Shown: in pieces, positions 8,757 through 19,166 of the stretch | How positions within the stretch are numbered: position 1 is the first letter of the stretch | How the letters are laid out: each line of letters opens with the position of its first letter | DNA from: Dysosmobacter sp. Marseille-Q4140 | GTDB lineage: Bacteria > Bacillota > Clostridia > Oscillospirales > Oscillospiraceae | DNA length: 64,000 bases | Assembly: GCA_018228705.1 (NCBI GenBank) | Contig: CP073694.1 | Location: 2,232,001-2,296,000 of the forward strand | Direction: 5' to 3' | The notes under the pieces: model-generated | What the model was told of the DNA's origin: nothing | Seen by the model: only the letters and a program-made list of their open reading frames with translations | Databases searched by the model: none | Program-made: the position numbers and the translations under genes

Positions 8757-10101
8757 GCTCTCCGCTGCCGGGGCCTTCCTGGCGGAGCGGATGCCTGCGG
8801 GGGGGCGGGTGCTGTGCGCCGTCTCCGGCGGGCTGGACTCCATGTGCCTGCTGCACTATTTGGATACCTGGGGACGGCGGCACGGCTTTTCCGTGGGCGC
8901 CGCCCACTTCAACCACCGCCTGCGGCCCGCCGCGGACCGGGACGAGGACTTTGTCCGGGACTGGTGCGCCGGGCGGAGCATCCCGTTTTACGATGGTTCC
9001 GGCCAAGTCCGCGGCCTGGCTGAAAACCTGGGCCTCTCTCTGGAGGAGGCCGGGCGGAAGCTGCGGTATGACTTCCTGCGGAAGACGGCGGAGCGGGAGG
9101 GCTTTTCAGCCGTCCTCACCGCCCACCACGCCGGCGACAACGCCGAGACCATGCTACTGAACCTGATCCGGGGCACGGGCCTCAAGGGCCTTTGCGGCAT
9201 CCCGCCGGAGCGGGACATCATCCTGCGGCCCTTTCTGGGCCTGAACCGGGAGGAGCTGGCCGCCTACGCCGCCGCCCACGGCATCCCCCATGTGGAGGAC
9301 GAGACCAACGCCGACCCGGACGCCGCCGCCCGGAACCTGCTGCGGCTGAAGGTGCTGCCGCTGCTGCGGCAGCTCAATCCCCGGGCCGAGGCCCATATGG
9401 CCCGCACCGCCGCGCTCCTGCGGGAGACGGACGGGGGACTGACGGATCTGACGGAGCGATACCTGCGCGCCGCCTCGGTCCAGCCGGGACGGGTGACGGT
9501 CCCCCTGGGAAAGCTGGCGGAGGTGCCGGACTTTCTGCGGCCGAAGGTGCTGCTGGGGCTGTTCGACCTGCTGGGCGCGGGGCGGAAGGACATCGGCGCC
9601 GTCCACCTGGAGGCGCTGCAGGCGCTGTGGAACAGCCATGGCAACGACGCCCGCATCAGTCTGCCCCACGGCGTTACAGCCCGCCTGGCAGCCTCCCGGC
9701 TGATCCTGGAGACGCTGCCGCCGCCCCCTTCCCGGGCGGAGCTGGTGGAGGGCTGTCCCCTGCGATGGGGCGATTACACGCTGACTCTGCTGGACCGGAG
9801 AGCCGGGGCGGGACTGCCCCTGCGGCCCGGGCCGGAGCGGGTGGCCGTGGGCCCCTGCGACGGTGGGGCGCGGCTGACCCTGCCGGAGACCCATGGCGGC
9901 GGCCGCACGGTGAAGCGGCTGTGCCTGGACCGGGGGATCTCCCTGGCGGAGCGGGACCGGCTGCCCGCCGTCTACGCGGGAGACCGGCTTGCCGCCGTGT
10001 GGCGGCTGGGTGTGGATACGGAATTTCTGCCGGAGGGGGAGGGCCCCTGCCGGTTCATTCAAATTTTGAAACATACAGAGGAGAACAGCCATGAGAAGTG
10101 A
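8740..10101 (+). CDS. tilS: tRNA(Ile)-lysidine synthase
   Basis: 453 residues. The PP-loop SGGLDS at residues 29-34, the FNHRLRP motif, HHAGDNAETMLLNLIRGTG, and the TilS substrate and C-terminal domains are present. It modifies C34 of the CAU-anticodon tRNA-Ile to lysidine using ATP and lysine, which changes both charging and decoding. The ATG at 8740 overlaps the end of dnaB by 17 bp and the 3' end overlaps hpt by 11 bp. Both overlaps suggest translational coupling. tilS-hpt-ftsH is a conserved Firmicutes order. Confidence 0.93.
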   Translation: MTTRSELSAAGAFLAERMPAGGRVLCAVSGGLDSMCLLHYLDTWGRRHGFSVGAAHFNHRLRPAADRDEDFVRDWCAGRSIPFYDGSGQVRGLAENLGLSLEEAGRKLRYDFLRKTAEREGFSAVLTAHHAGDNAETMLLNLIRGTGLKGLCGIPPERDIILRPFLGLNREELAAYAAAHGIPHVEDETNADPDAAARNLLRLKVLPLLRQLNPRAEAHMARTAALLRETDGGLTDLTERYLRAASVQPGRVTVPLGKLAEVPDFLRPKVLLGLFDLLGAGRKDIGAVHLEALQALWNSHGNDARISLPHGVTARLAASRLILETLPPPPSRAELVEGCPLRWGDYTLTLLDRRAGAGLPLRPGPERVAVGPCDGGARLTLPETHGGGRTVKRLCLDRGISLAERDRLPAVYAGDRLAAVWRLGVDTEFLPEGEGPCRFIQILKHTEENSHEK

Positions 10102-10645
10102 GATGGAGAAGGATATCCTGAAGGTGCTGGTCACGGAGGAGGAGATCAAAGCCCGTATTGCCGAGATGGGCGAGACGCTGTACGAACAGTTCCACGACCG
10201 CGATCCGCTGTTTTTGGGTGTCTTGAAGGGGTCGTTCGTGTTTATGGCGGATCTGGTCCGGGCCTGCCAGGTCAAAAGCGACGTGGAGTTCATCGCCGTC
10301 AGCTCCTATCAGAACGCCACCGTGTCCTCCGGCCGGGTGCAGATCACCCATGATCTCCAGCAGGACATCACCGGCCGCCATCTGATCATCGTGGAGGACA
10401 TTCTGGACTCCGGCAACACCCTGGCCTTTTTGAAGGACTACTTCCTGACCAAGGGTGCCGCCTCTATCACCATCGTGACGCTGCTGGATAAGCCCTCCCG
10501 CCGCACCAAGGCCATCACCGCGGATCTGGCCGGCTTCACGGTGCCGGACGAATTCGTGGTGGGCTATGGGCTGGATTACTGCCAGCAGTACCGGAACGTG
10601 CCCTATATCGGCGTTTTGAAACCGGAGGTCTACTCCAACCACTGA
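10091..10645 (+). CDS. hpt: hypoxanthine phosphoribosyltransferase
   Basis: 184 residues, type I phosphoribosyltransferase fold. The PRPP-binding loop IIVEDILDSGNTL is near residues 98-110. SSYQNATVSSGRVQI and GFTVPDEFVVGYGLDY are the other purine PRT signatures. It salvages hypoxanthine (and guanine) to nucleoside monophosphates with PRPP. AGAGGAG lies just before the ATG, inside the end of tilS. With xpt and guaA later in the window it gives the cell several purine salvage steps. Confidence 0.94.
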   Translation: MRSEMEKDILKVLVTEEEIKARIAEMGETLYEQFHDRDPLFLGVLKGSFVFMADLVRACQVKSDVEFIAVSSYQNATVSSGRVQITHDLQQDITGRHLIIVEDILDSGNTLAFLKDYFLTKGAASITIVTLLDKPSRRTKAITADLAGFTVPDEFVVGYGLDYCQQYRNVPYIGVLKPEVYSNH

Positions 10646-10710
10646 TCCGCTCCAGCAGAGGGAACGGATTTTCCGGCCGGCACGGGCCGGCAGGAAAAGG
10701 GGGATTATTT

Positions 10711-12576
<1,866 letters not shown>

Positions 12577-12585
12577 GAAGGAATA

Positions 12586-12619
12586 AGAGCGCCGCCGGAA
12601 GTTTCCGGCGGCGCTTTTG
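12586..12619 (+). terminator. terminator of ftsH
   Basis: AGCGCCGCCGGAA pairs almost perfectly with TTTCCGGCGGCGCT and is followed by TTTT. Confidence 0.85.
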
Positions 12620-12720
12620 CGCTCCCTGCGGAATAAGGGCTACAACAAAGGAAAAGACTAGAGACCGGGAAAAAACCATCTTTTTTAAAAGGGGCCGACC
12701 GGCAGAATCACCAAAACGCC

Positions 12721-12791
12721 TGTCTCTGATACGCGGACAGCTGACCGCCGATTTTTCCTGCCAGTTCGCGGCTGTCTCCCGTACGGGGACA
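12721..12791. promoter_or_regulatory. two operator-like palindromes upstream of the liv operon
   Basis: TGTCTCTGATACGCGGACA at 12721-12739 and TGTCTCCCGTACGGGGACA at 12773-12791 share the pattern TGTCTC-N3-TACG-N-GGACA. Each is a near-palindrome. Their starts are 52 bp apart, about five helical turns. They lie 75-145 bp upstream of the livK promoter in an otherwise empty 300-bp stretch. This would suit a repressor or activator binding on one face of the DNA. Confidence 0.4.
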
Positions 12792-12864
12792 AATGAACGG
12801 CTTGGACGGAGAAAATCAGCCGTTTTTTGGAAAAGCGACGGCTTCTTTCTGGTGATTATTCATC

Positions 12865-12893
12865 TTGCATTGCATGGAAAAACCTCGTAAAAT
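12865..12893 (+). promoter_or_regulatory. promoter of the liv operon
   Basis: TTGCAT at 12865-12870 and TAAAAT at 12888-12893 with a 17-bp spacer, about 50 nt before the livK ribosome site. Confidence 0.6.
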
Positions 12894-12949
12894 GATACCC
12901 ATGCTGTGGGAGAAGTCCCGCGCAACCCAAAAACAGGAGGATGAAAAGA

Positions 12950-14170
12950 ATGAAAAAGATCTTTGCGCTGCTGCTGACGCTGGCCATGGTCCTGGGTCTG
13001 CTGGCCGGCTGCGGCGGCACTTCCGGCGATTCCGCTGCCAGTGACGATGCTGCCCAGAGCGGCGAGACCGCCACCGGCGACAAGGTTGTCCGCATCGGCG
13101 TGTTCGAGCCCGCTACCGGCGACTCCGGCCCCGGCGGCAAGCAGGAGATGCTGGGCATGCAGTACGCCAACAAGGAGACCCCCACCGTGGACATCGGCGG
13201 CGAGACCTATACGGTCGAGCTGGTCTACGCCGACAACGGCTCCGACTCTTCCAAGGCCATCACCGCCGCTTCCGAGCTGGTGAGCAAGGACGTTTCCCTG
13301 GTCCTGGGCTCCTATGGCTCCGGCGTGTCCATCGCCGCCGGTCCCACCTTTGACGAGGCGGGCCTGGCCGCCATCGGCGTCACCTGCACCAACCCCCAGG
13401 TGACCGCGGGCAACGACTACTACTTCCGCATCTGCTTCCTGGATCCCTTCCAGGGCACCGTCCTCGCCAACTTCGCCCAGGAGAAGTTCTCCGCCAAGAA
13501 GGCGTATCTGCTGGGCGAGCTGGGCAACGAGTATGACCAGGGCCTCATCACCTACTTCGAGCAGGCCTTTACCGCCGCCGGCGGCTCCGTGGTGAAGGAT
13601 TCCTTCCCCACCAACACCTCTGACTTCACCACCTATCTCAACAAGGCCAAGAGCGAGGGCTGCGAGGTCATCTTCTGCCCCGTGTCCATTGCCTACTCCA
13701 CCCAGATCGTGGCGCTGGCCAAGTCCATGAACCTGGAGATCCCCATTCTGGGCTCCGACACCCTGGACAGCAACATGGTCCTGGAGGCCGCCGCCGATTC
13801 CAACGTGCAGATCTACTGCTCCACCTTCTACCAGGAGGGCGGTTCTCCTGAGTTCGACGAGGGCATCAAGGCCTGGCTGAACGAGGATTCCACCGCCATG
13901 ACCAACAACGGCGGCAACGACACCATCGCCGCCGTCACCGCCATGGGCTATGACGCCTACTATGTGGCGCTGGAGGCTCTGAAGGCCGCCGGTTCCACCG
14001 ATCCCGCCGCCGTGAAGGCCGCTCTGCCTTCCGTCACCTATACCGGCGTGTCCGGCGCCATCGCCTTCGATGAGATCGGCGACGCCATCCGCGACACCGC
14101 CTATATCAAGACCGCGGACAATGCCAATGTGGCCTGGACGCTGGAGACGGTGCAGACCGTTGCCGGCTGA
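12950..14170 (+). CDS. livK: branched-chain amino acid ABC transporter, substrate-binding lipoprotein
   Basis: 406 residues. A lipoprotein signal peptide ends in LLAGC with the acylated Cys at residue 21, followed by a Ser/Asp/Ala-rich linker. The mature part is a type I periplasmic-binding fold (GVFEPATGDSGPGGKQEMLG start, the LVLGSYGSGVSIAAGPTFDE ligand loop). It captures Leu/Ile/Val or related amino acids outside the membrane for LivHM. The second ATG (12950) is preferred: AGGAGG abuts the first ATG at 12941 but lies 9 nt before this one. The other four transporter genes follow. Confidence 0.9.
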   Translation: MKKIFALLLTLAMVLGLLAGCGGTSGDSAASDDAAQSGETATGDKVVRIGVFEPATGDSGPGGKQEMLGMQYANKETPTVDIGGETYTVELVYADNGSDSSKAITAASELVSKDVSLVLGSYGSGVSIAAGPTFDEAGLAAIGVTCTNPQVTAGNDYYFRICFLDPFQGTVLANFAQEKFSAKKAYLLGELGNEYDQGLITYFEQAFTAAGGSVVKDSFPTNTSDFTTYLNKAKSEGCEVIFCPVSIAYSTQIVALAKSMNLEIPILGSDTLDSNMVLEAAADSNVQIYCSTFYQEGGSPEFDEGIKAWLNEDSTAMTNNGGNDTIAAVTAMGYDAYYVALEALKAAGSTDPAAVKAALPSVTYTGVSGAIAFDEIGDAIRDTAYIKTADNANVAWTLETVQTVAG

Positions 14171-14183
14171 TCCCTGAACCCGA

Positions 14184-14222
14184 CGCCTGGCGGGGGCGCG
14201 CCCCCGCCAGGCGGTTCTTGCT
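14184..14222 (+). terminator. strong stem-loop between livK and livH
   Basis: 14184-14213 is a perfect 30-nt palindrome (15-bp arms, CGCCTGGCGGGGGCG), followed by GTTCTTGCTTT. It probably terminates part of the transcripts or protects the livK 3' end, giving more binding protein than permease, a known pattern in such operons. Confidence 0.65.
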
Positions 14223-14318
14223 TTGCTGGGGCCGCCTCGAAAGCAGCCGAGTGTTCCCCGGCCCTTTTCGAGACGGTCCTGACTTGTAAACTGATAAAAA
14301 GAAAGGGGAGGATTTTCC

Positions 14319-15194
14319 GTGCAATACGGCATCTCCATCCTGCTCTCCGGCATTTCGCTGGGAGGCCAGTACGCCCTGATCGCCATTGGATACACGCTGG
14401 TGTACGGCATCCTGCGCCTGATCAACTTCGCCCACGGCGACGTGTTCATGGCCGCGGGCCTTATGATGGTGTATCTCAGCGCCAGCATGCCCCTGGCCGT
14501 GTCCGCGCCGCTGATGATCGTGCTGGTGGTGGCCCTGGGCTTCTTCATCGAGCGGGCGGCCTACAAGCCCCTGCGCACCGCGCCCCGGATGAGCGTCATG
14601 ATCTCTGCCATCGGAGTGAGCTATCTGCTCCAGAACTTTGCTACCTATATCACCGGCGGCCTTCCCCAGATGTACCCCTCCATTCCCGGCCTCTCCGGCC
14701 AGGTCACCATCGCGGGCGTGTCCACCAAGTGGGTCACCGTGGTTACCCCGGTGCTGGTGGTGGTGCTGGTCATCGCCCTGACCCAGCTCATCAACCACAC
14801 CAAGATCGGCATGGCCATGCGGGCGGCCTCCCGGGACTTTGAGACGGCGCAGCTCATGGGCATCAAGATCAACTCCGTGATCTCCTTCACCTTCGTTATC
14901 GGGTCCTTCCTGGCGGCGGTGGGCTCCATGCTGTATTTCACCAACTACCAGTCCATCGTGCCTCTGTCCGGCGCCCTGCCGGGCCTGCGGGCCTTCGTGG
15001 CGGCGGTGTTCGGCGGCATCGGCTCCATCCCCGGCGCCGTGGTGGGCGCCTTCCTGATCGGCATTTCCGAGAGCGTCATCAAGGGCTCCGACTGGTCCGT
15101 GTTCTCCGATGCGTTCACCTTCGCGCTGCTGATCATCATTCTGGTGGTGAAGCCCACCGGATTGTTCGGTGAGAAGATCACCGACAAAGTGTAA
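14319..15194 (+). CDS. livH: branched-chain amino acid ABC transporter permease LivH
   Basis: 291 residues, about eight hydrophobic segments. It has LivH features: GQYALIAIGYTLVYGILRLINFAHGD near the N-terminus and GLRAFVAAVFGGIGSIPGAVVGAFLIG, which contains the coupling region facing the ATPase, near the C-terminus. With LivM it forms the membrane channel. The start is GTG 14319 after GGGGAGG. livM follows after 14 bp. Confidence 0.93.
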   Translation: MQYGISILLSGISLGGQYALIAIGYTLVYGILRLINFAHGDVFMAAGLMMVYLSASMPLAVSAPLMIVLVVALGFFIERAAYKPLRTAPRMSVMISAIGVSYLLQNFATYITGGLPQMYPSIPGLSGQVTIAGVSTKWVTVVTPVLVVVLVIALTQLINHTKIGMAMRAASRDFETAQLMGIKINSVISFTFVIGSFLAAVGSMLYFTNYQSIVPLSGALPGLRAFVAAVFGGIGSIPGAVVGAFLIGISESVIKGSDWSVFSDAFTFALLIIILVVKPTGLFGEKITDKV

Positions 15195-15208
15195 GGGAGG
15201 GATCAACT

Positions 15209-16546
15209 GTGCTGCAAGAAAAGAAAAGCAAGCGGGGCACGCTGGTGGTCCTTCTGTGCACCGTGGCCTTGCTGGCCCTGGTGATCCTGCTGGAGAACAC
15301 CATGAAGTCCACCCACATGCTCTTCACCGTGCTGAAAAAGGGCGCGGTATACGCGGTGGTGGCTTCCTCCATGAACCTGCTCAACGGCTTTACCGGCCTG
15401 TTCTCTCTGGGCCAGTCCGGCTTCATGCTGCTGGGCGCCTACACCTACGCCATCCTGACCATCCCTGTGGCGGCCCGGGAGAGTGTGTACTATATCTACC
15501 AGGGCTCCGCCATCAACTTCTCCCTGCCGGAGCTCTTCGGCGGCGGCGCCGTGGGCCTTGTGATCGGCGTGCTGCTGGCTCTGATCCTCTCCGGCATCGT
15601 GGCGGCCGCCGTGGCGTGGCTGATCGGCTTGCCGGTGCTGCGGCTGAAGTCCGACTATCTGGCCATCGCCACCCTGGGCTTCGGCGAGATCATCCGGGCC
15701 ATCTTCCAGTGGGACAAACTGGGCCCCGTCACCAACGGCGCCAACGCCCTCAAGAGCTTCCCCACCTTCTCCAGCTTCAACATCGAGCTGCCGGGCTTCG
15801 CCCTGCGCCTGTCCACCTTCGTGCCCTTCCTGCTGGGGGCGCTGTGCATCGGCGGCATCCTGCTGCTCATCAACTCCACCTACGGCCGGGCCTTCAAGGC
15901 CATCCGGGACGATGAGGTGGCCGCCGAGGCCATGGGCATCAACCTCTCCCGCCACAAGCGGCTGGCCTTCTGCATCAGCTCCTTCTTCGCCGGGGTGGGC
16001 GGCGGCATGTTCGCCATGTTCGCCAACCAGGCCCAGGCCAAGACCTTCACCACGGCCATGACCTACGAGATTTTGCTGATCGTGGTCATCGGCGGCATCG
16101 GCTCCATCTCCGGCAGCTGCATCGCCGCCTTCCTGTACGTGGCCGCCAGCGAGTGGTGGCTGCGGTTTTTGGACACCAGCGTCACCTTCACCTCTCCCGC
16201 CGATCCCCGGCGCATCGCCTTCATTGCCATCTATGCCATCGTGGTGGTGGGCGGCGCCGTGCTGCTGATCCTCCGGGACCGCAGGGGCGAGAAGGTTTTG
16301 TGGAAGGAGATCGTCACAGGCGTGGTGGCCCTGGCCCTCATGGGCTGGCTCGCCATGTACCTGGCCGGCGGTTCCATGACCATGCCCTTCCTGCGCAACG
16401 GCTTCCGCATGGTGGTGTTCTCCCTGGTCATCATGGTGGTGGTGCTGTTCTTCCGCCGCGGCCTCATGGGAGACAAGGAGCTGCCGGACCTGTTCCGCAG
16501 AAAAAGACCCGCCAAAGCGGTGAAGGGAGGCGGCGCCAATGGCTGA
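15209..16546 (+). CDS. livM: branched-chain amino acid ABC transporter permease LivM, extended
   Basis: 445 residues, roughly 90 more than a usual LivM. The canonical part (SMNLLNGFTGLFSLGQSGFMLLGAYTYA, LKSDYLAIATLGFGEIIRAIF, EAMGINLSRHKRLAFCISSFFAG) is intact. Extra hydrophobic sequence at about 350-400 (IAFIAIYAIVVVGGAVLLIL, then VVALALMGWLAMYLAGG) precedes the usual last segment ending FFRRGLMGDKE. GTG start at 15209 after GGGAGG. The end overlaps livG by 8 bp. Confidence 0.92.
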   Translation: MLQEKKSKRGTLVVLLCTVALLALVILLENTMKSTHMLFTVLKKGAVYAVVASSMNLLNGFTGLFSLGQSGFMLLGAYTYAILTIPVAARESVYYIYQGSAINFSLPELFGGGAVGLVIGVLLALILSGIVAAAVAWLIGLPVLRLKSDYLAIATLGFGEIIRAIFQWDKLGPVTNGANALKSFPTFSSFNIELPGFALRLSTFVPFLLGALCIGGILLLINSTYGRAFKAIRDDEVAAEAMGINLSRHKRLAFCISSFFAGVGGGMFAMFANQAQAKTFTTAMTYEILLIVVIGGIGSISGSCIAAFLYVAASEWWLRFLDTSVTFTSPADPRRIAFIAIYAIVVVGGAVLLILRDRRGEKVLWKEIVTGVVALALMGWLAMYLAGGSMTMPFLRNGFRMVVFSLVIMVVVLFFRRGLMGDKELPDLFRRKRPAKAVKGGGANG

Positions 16547-17381
16547 GAACGTGCTGAAAGTAGAAAATGTCACCATGCAGTTCGGCGGCGTGGTGGCCGT
16601 GGACAATATGAACCTCTCCATCGACAAGGGGGAGATCGTGGCATTGATCGGGCCCAACGGCGCCGGCAAGACCACCGCCTTCAACGTGGTCACCGGCGTA
16701 TACCAGCCCACCAACGGCGCCGTCTGGTTCCAGGGGGAGAAGATCGTGGAGAATCACCCCCAGGGCAAGATGCGCGCCATGTACAAGGGGGAGCACGCCG
16801 GGGAGTACACCCACGTCATCGCCCCTACCCCCGACAAGATCACCCAGCTGGGCATGGCCCGGACCTTCCAGAACATCCGGCTGTGGAAGTCCCAGACCGT
16901 GTTCGATAACGTCCTGATCGCCAAGCACTGCTGCACTCACACCAACTTCCTCTCCGCCACCTTCCGCCTCAACCGGAAGGAGGAGGCGGAGCAGCGCCGG
17001 AACGTGGAGCAGCTGCTGGAGACCGTGGGACTGCTGGACGTGAAGGACGAACTGGCCACCTCCCTGCCCTACGGCAAGCAGCGGCGGCTGGAGATCGCCC
17101 GGGCCCTGGCGGCGGAGCCGAAGCTGCTGCTGCTGGATGAGCCGGCGGCGGGCATGAACCCCCAGGAGACCGACGAGCTGACGGCCTTCATCGGCCAGAT
17201 CCGGGATCAGTTCGGCCTGACGGTGTTCCTGATCGAGCACCACATGGATCTGGTCATGGACATCTCCGACCGCATCTACGTGCTGGACTTCGGCAAGCTG
17301 ATCGCCGAGGGCACGCCGGCGGAGATCCAGAACAATCAGCGCGTCATCGACGCGTATCTGGGGGTGGCGGAAGATGCTTAA
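16539..17381 (+). CDS. livG: branched-chain amino acid ABC transporter ATPase LivG
   Basis: 280 residues. Walker A GPNGAGKTT is near residue 38, Q-loop ARTFQNIRLWKS, the LivG-type signature SLPYGKQRRLEIARAL, Walker B LLLLDEPAAGMNP and H-loop FLIEHHMD. A segment of about 25 residues (ENHPQGKMRAMYKGEHAGEY) is inserted before the Q-loop compared with enterobacterial LivG. It hydrolyses ATP to drive import with LivF. It overlaps livM by 8 bp and livF by 8 bp. Confidence 0.94.
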   Translation: MAENVLKVENVTMQFGGVVAVDNMNLSIDKGEIVALIGPNGAGKTTAFNVVTGVYQPTNGAVWFQGEKIVENHPQGKMRAMYKGEHAGEYTHVIAPTPDKITQLGMARTFQNIRLWKSQTVFDNVLIAKHCCTHTNFLSATFRLNRKEEAEQRRNVEQLLETVGLLDVKDELATSLPYGKQRRLEIARALAAEPKLLLLDEPAAGMNPQETDELTAFIGQIRDQFGLTVFLIEHHMDLVMDISDRIYVLDFGKLIAEGTPAEIQNNQRVIDAYLGVAEDA

Positions 17382-18087
17382 AATCGAAAACCTCCACGTC
17401 AGCTACGGCGGCATCCAGGCCCTCCGGGGCATCTCTCTGGAGGTGCCCGACGGCAAGATCGTCACGCTGATCGGCGCCAACGGCGCCGGCAAGTCCACCA
17501 CCCTGCGCACCATCACCGGCCTGGTGAAGGCCAGCGCCGGGTCCATCCTCTGGAACGGCCAGGAGCTGCTGGGCAAGCCCATCGACAAGATCGTCTCTGC
17601 CGGCATCGCCATGAGCCCCGAGGGGCGCCGGGTCTTTGCGGACCTGACGGTGGTGGAGAACCTGAAGATCGGCGCATACCTCCGCAAGGACAAGGCGGAG
17701 ATCGAGAAGGACCTCAAGTGGGTCTACGAGCTGTTCCCCCGTCTGGAGGAGCGCAGCTGGCAGCTGGCCGGCACCCTCTCCGGCGGCGAGCAGCAGATGC
17801 TGGCCGTGGGCCGGGCGCTGATGTCCCGCCCCAAGCTGATGATGCTGGATGAGCCCTCCCTGGGCCTTGCGCCCCTGGTGGTGCAGGACATCTTCTCTAT
17901 CATCCGGGAGATCAACCGCCAGGGCGTCACCGTGCTGCTGATCGAGCAGAACGCCAACATGGCGCTGAAGATCGCGGACCTGGCCTACGTGCTGGAGACG
18001 GGACACATCACCATGTCCGGCACCGGCGCGGAGCTGCTTGCCAACGAGAAAGTGAAAGAAGCGTATCTGGGCAAGCACCGGAACTGA
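17374..18087 (+). CDS. livF: branched-chain amino acid ABC transporter ATPase LivF
   Basis: 237 residues, typical of LivF. Walker A GANGAGKSTT, signature LSGGEQQMLAVGRALM, Walker B LMMLDEPSLGLAP and LLIEQNANMAL switch region are all present. It pairs with LivG in the nucleotide-binding dimer. Last gene of the operon, followed by a terminator at 18097. Confidence 0.94.
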   Translation: MLKIENLHVSYGGIQALRGISLEVPDGKIVTLIGANGAGKSTTLRTITGLVKASAGSILWNGQELLGKPIDKIVSAGIAMSPEGRRVFADLTVVENLKIGAYLRKDKAEIEKDLKWVYELFPRLEERSWQLAGTLSGGEQQMLAVGRALMSRPKLMMLDEPSLGLAPLVVQDIFSIIREINRQGVTVLLIEQNANMALKIADLAYVLETGHITMSGTGAELLANEKVKEAYLGKHRN

Positions 18088-18096
18088 GAAACGCAA

Positions 18097-18137
18097 AGAC
18101 CCGCCCGGTCCCACAGGGGGCCGGGCGGGTTTCATTT
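18097..18137. terminator. terminator of the liv operon
   Basis: ACCCGCCCGG (18099-18108) pairs with CCGGGCGGGT (18121-18130); TTTCATTT follows. It separates livF from the convergent small XRE gene and may act for both. Confidence 0.7.
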
Positions 18138-18149
18138 GTCAAACGGGTG

Positions 18150-18398
18150 TTATTCTTCAAAGAGTTTGGAGGCGGGGACGTCCAGAACCTGGGCGATCTT
18201 GAACAGCATGTAGAGAGAGGGCGCATGGATGCGGTCGCTGTTGTTGGATTCCAACTGACTGAGAAAACTCCAACTGCATCCGACCTCATCGGCCAGCTGC
18301 TCCTGAGTCCAGCCCTTTCTCTTTCGATAATAGGCGATCCGCAGGCCCAGCAGCCGGTATTGTTCCCGGAATTCCTCTTTGTTCTCGCTCGTCCGCAT
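18150..18398 (-). CDS. small XRE-family DNA-binding protein
   Basis: 82 residues, almost all one helix-turn-helix domain. FREQYRLLGLRIAYYRKRKG is followed by the classic WTQEQLADEVGCSWSFLSQLE and ending in FKIAQVLDVPASKLFEE. Start 18398 is chosen because AAAGGTGGTGATT lies just before it; an upstream ATG at 18425 has no ribosome site. A single-domain regulator with no visible ligand domain. It is divergent from the small gene at 18526, which it may control. Confidence 0.8.
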   Translation of the reverse strand: MRTSENKEEFREQYRLLGLRIAYYRKRKGWTQEQLADEVGCSWSFLSQLESNNSDRIHAPSLYMLFKIAQVLDVPASKLFEE

Positions 18399-18465
18399 CC
18401 AATCACCACCTTTTGTGCTTTCCATGGTATCATGGACAGAAAAGAATTTTTATATGCTATAATCA

Positions 18466-18494
18466 TTGAAATATATGTAAATAGCAGATATAAT
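18466..18494 (+). promoter_or_regulatory. consensus promoter of the small gene at 18526
   Basis: TTGAAA at 18466-18471, 17-bp spacer, perfect TATAAT at 18489-18494. Transcription would begin near 18501, which rules out an upstream start for the small frame that follows. Confidence 0.7.
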
Positions 18495-18525
18495 GTGGAT
18501 ATCAAAACAGAAAGCGGGTGGGTTT

Positions 18526-18684
18526 TTGAAAACTGTGGAGTTAAACGTGGAGGAGTACCTGTACGCCTTTTACGAGAAAGTGGCGGCGCAGGCCGGGCGG
18601 AGCACCGAGCAGGTCATGGCCGACGCCCTGTTCCGGTTTGCCGGAGAGGCCGCCGCGGGGGCCATGGAGCGGGCGCGGAAGTGA
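18526..18684 (+). CDS. small protein of unknown function
   Basis: 52 residues from TTG 18526: it begins MKTVELNVEEYLYAFYEKV and continues with GRSTEQVMADALFRFAGEAAAG. Charged and helical, no signal peptide and no membrane segment. Support for a real gene: a strong promoter at 18466-18494 and a purine-rich AAAGCGGGTGGG site 4-15 nt upstream. The helix-loop-helix pattern is loosely like ribbon-helix-helix or antitoxin proteins, but no family is recognised. The divergent XRE gene is the only plausible partner. Repeats follow directly. Confidence 0.5.
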   Translation: MKTVELNVEEYLYAFYEKVAAQAGRSTEQVMADALFRFAGEAAAGAMERARK

Positions 18685-18699
18685 GGGCGCCGTCCCGGG

Positions 18700-18975
18700 G
18701 ACGCAGCTTCCCTGCGGGGATGCGCCCCCATTCTCTTTTGCCGCGGCAAAAGAGAACCCTCCAGAGGGGCTTCTCTTGTCCCTTCGGGACAATTCACCTT
18801 CCGCGCCGCGCCCGGTGTAAGAGAAAAACGCCGGGACGAACAGGAGGGCCGCCGGGCCCTCCTGTTCGTGACGACGGGGGCGTGCGGATCGGTCGGGTTA
18901 TCCCCGCCGGCCCCGGCGTCCCTGCGTCCCGCCCCGGCAGTTGAAGAGCCTGGCTCCCACATAACCATCCTGGCC
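18700..18975 (+). repeat. modular double-hairpin repeat, copy A
   Basis: Module 1 is GGGATGCGCCCCCATTCTC followed by a hairpin (18731-18756, TTCTCTTTTGCC/GGCAAAAGAGAA). Module 2 is CCGCGCCGCGCCCGGTG then AAGAGAAAAACG (near 18801-18830). Module 3 is a perfect hairpin with arm ACGAACAGGAGGG (18836-18869). Module 4 is GACGGGGGCGTGCGGATCGGT and a GC-rich tail with GTCCCTGCG (to about 18975). The same module order occurs at copies B and C, with different hairpin arms. No open frame. Confidence 0.65.
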
Positions 18976-19166
18976 GGATCGTTGGGGTGCTGAACGCATT
19001 TGCCTCTGCTTCTCTTTCCGCGCGTTCCGTTCCGCTGCGCACTGCCGGGGCATTTGGGGAGAAGCCGCCGGTTGGGCGGCTGCCGTGGGCGTTTTCGATG
19101 GAAATAAAGCGCCGGTTTTTGCGAGGGGAGAAAACGACTGCGGTCCAAAGCGGCTGCCGCTTTCAC

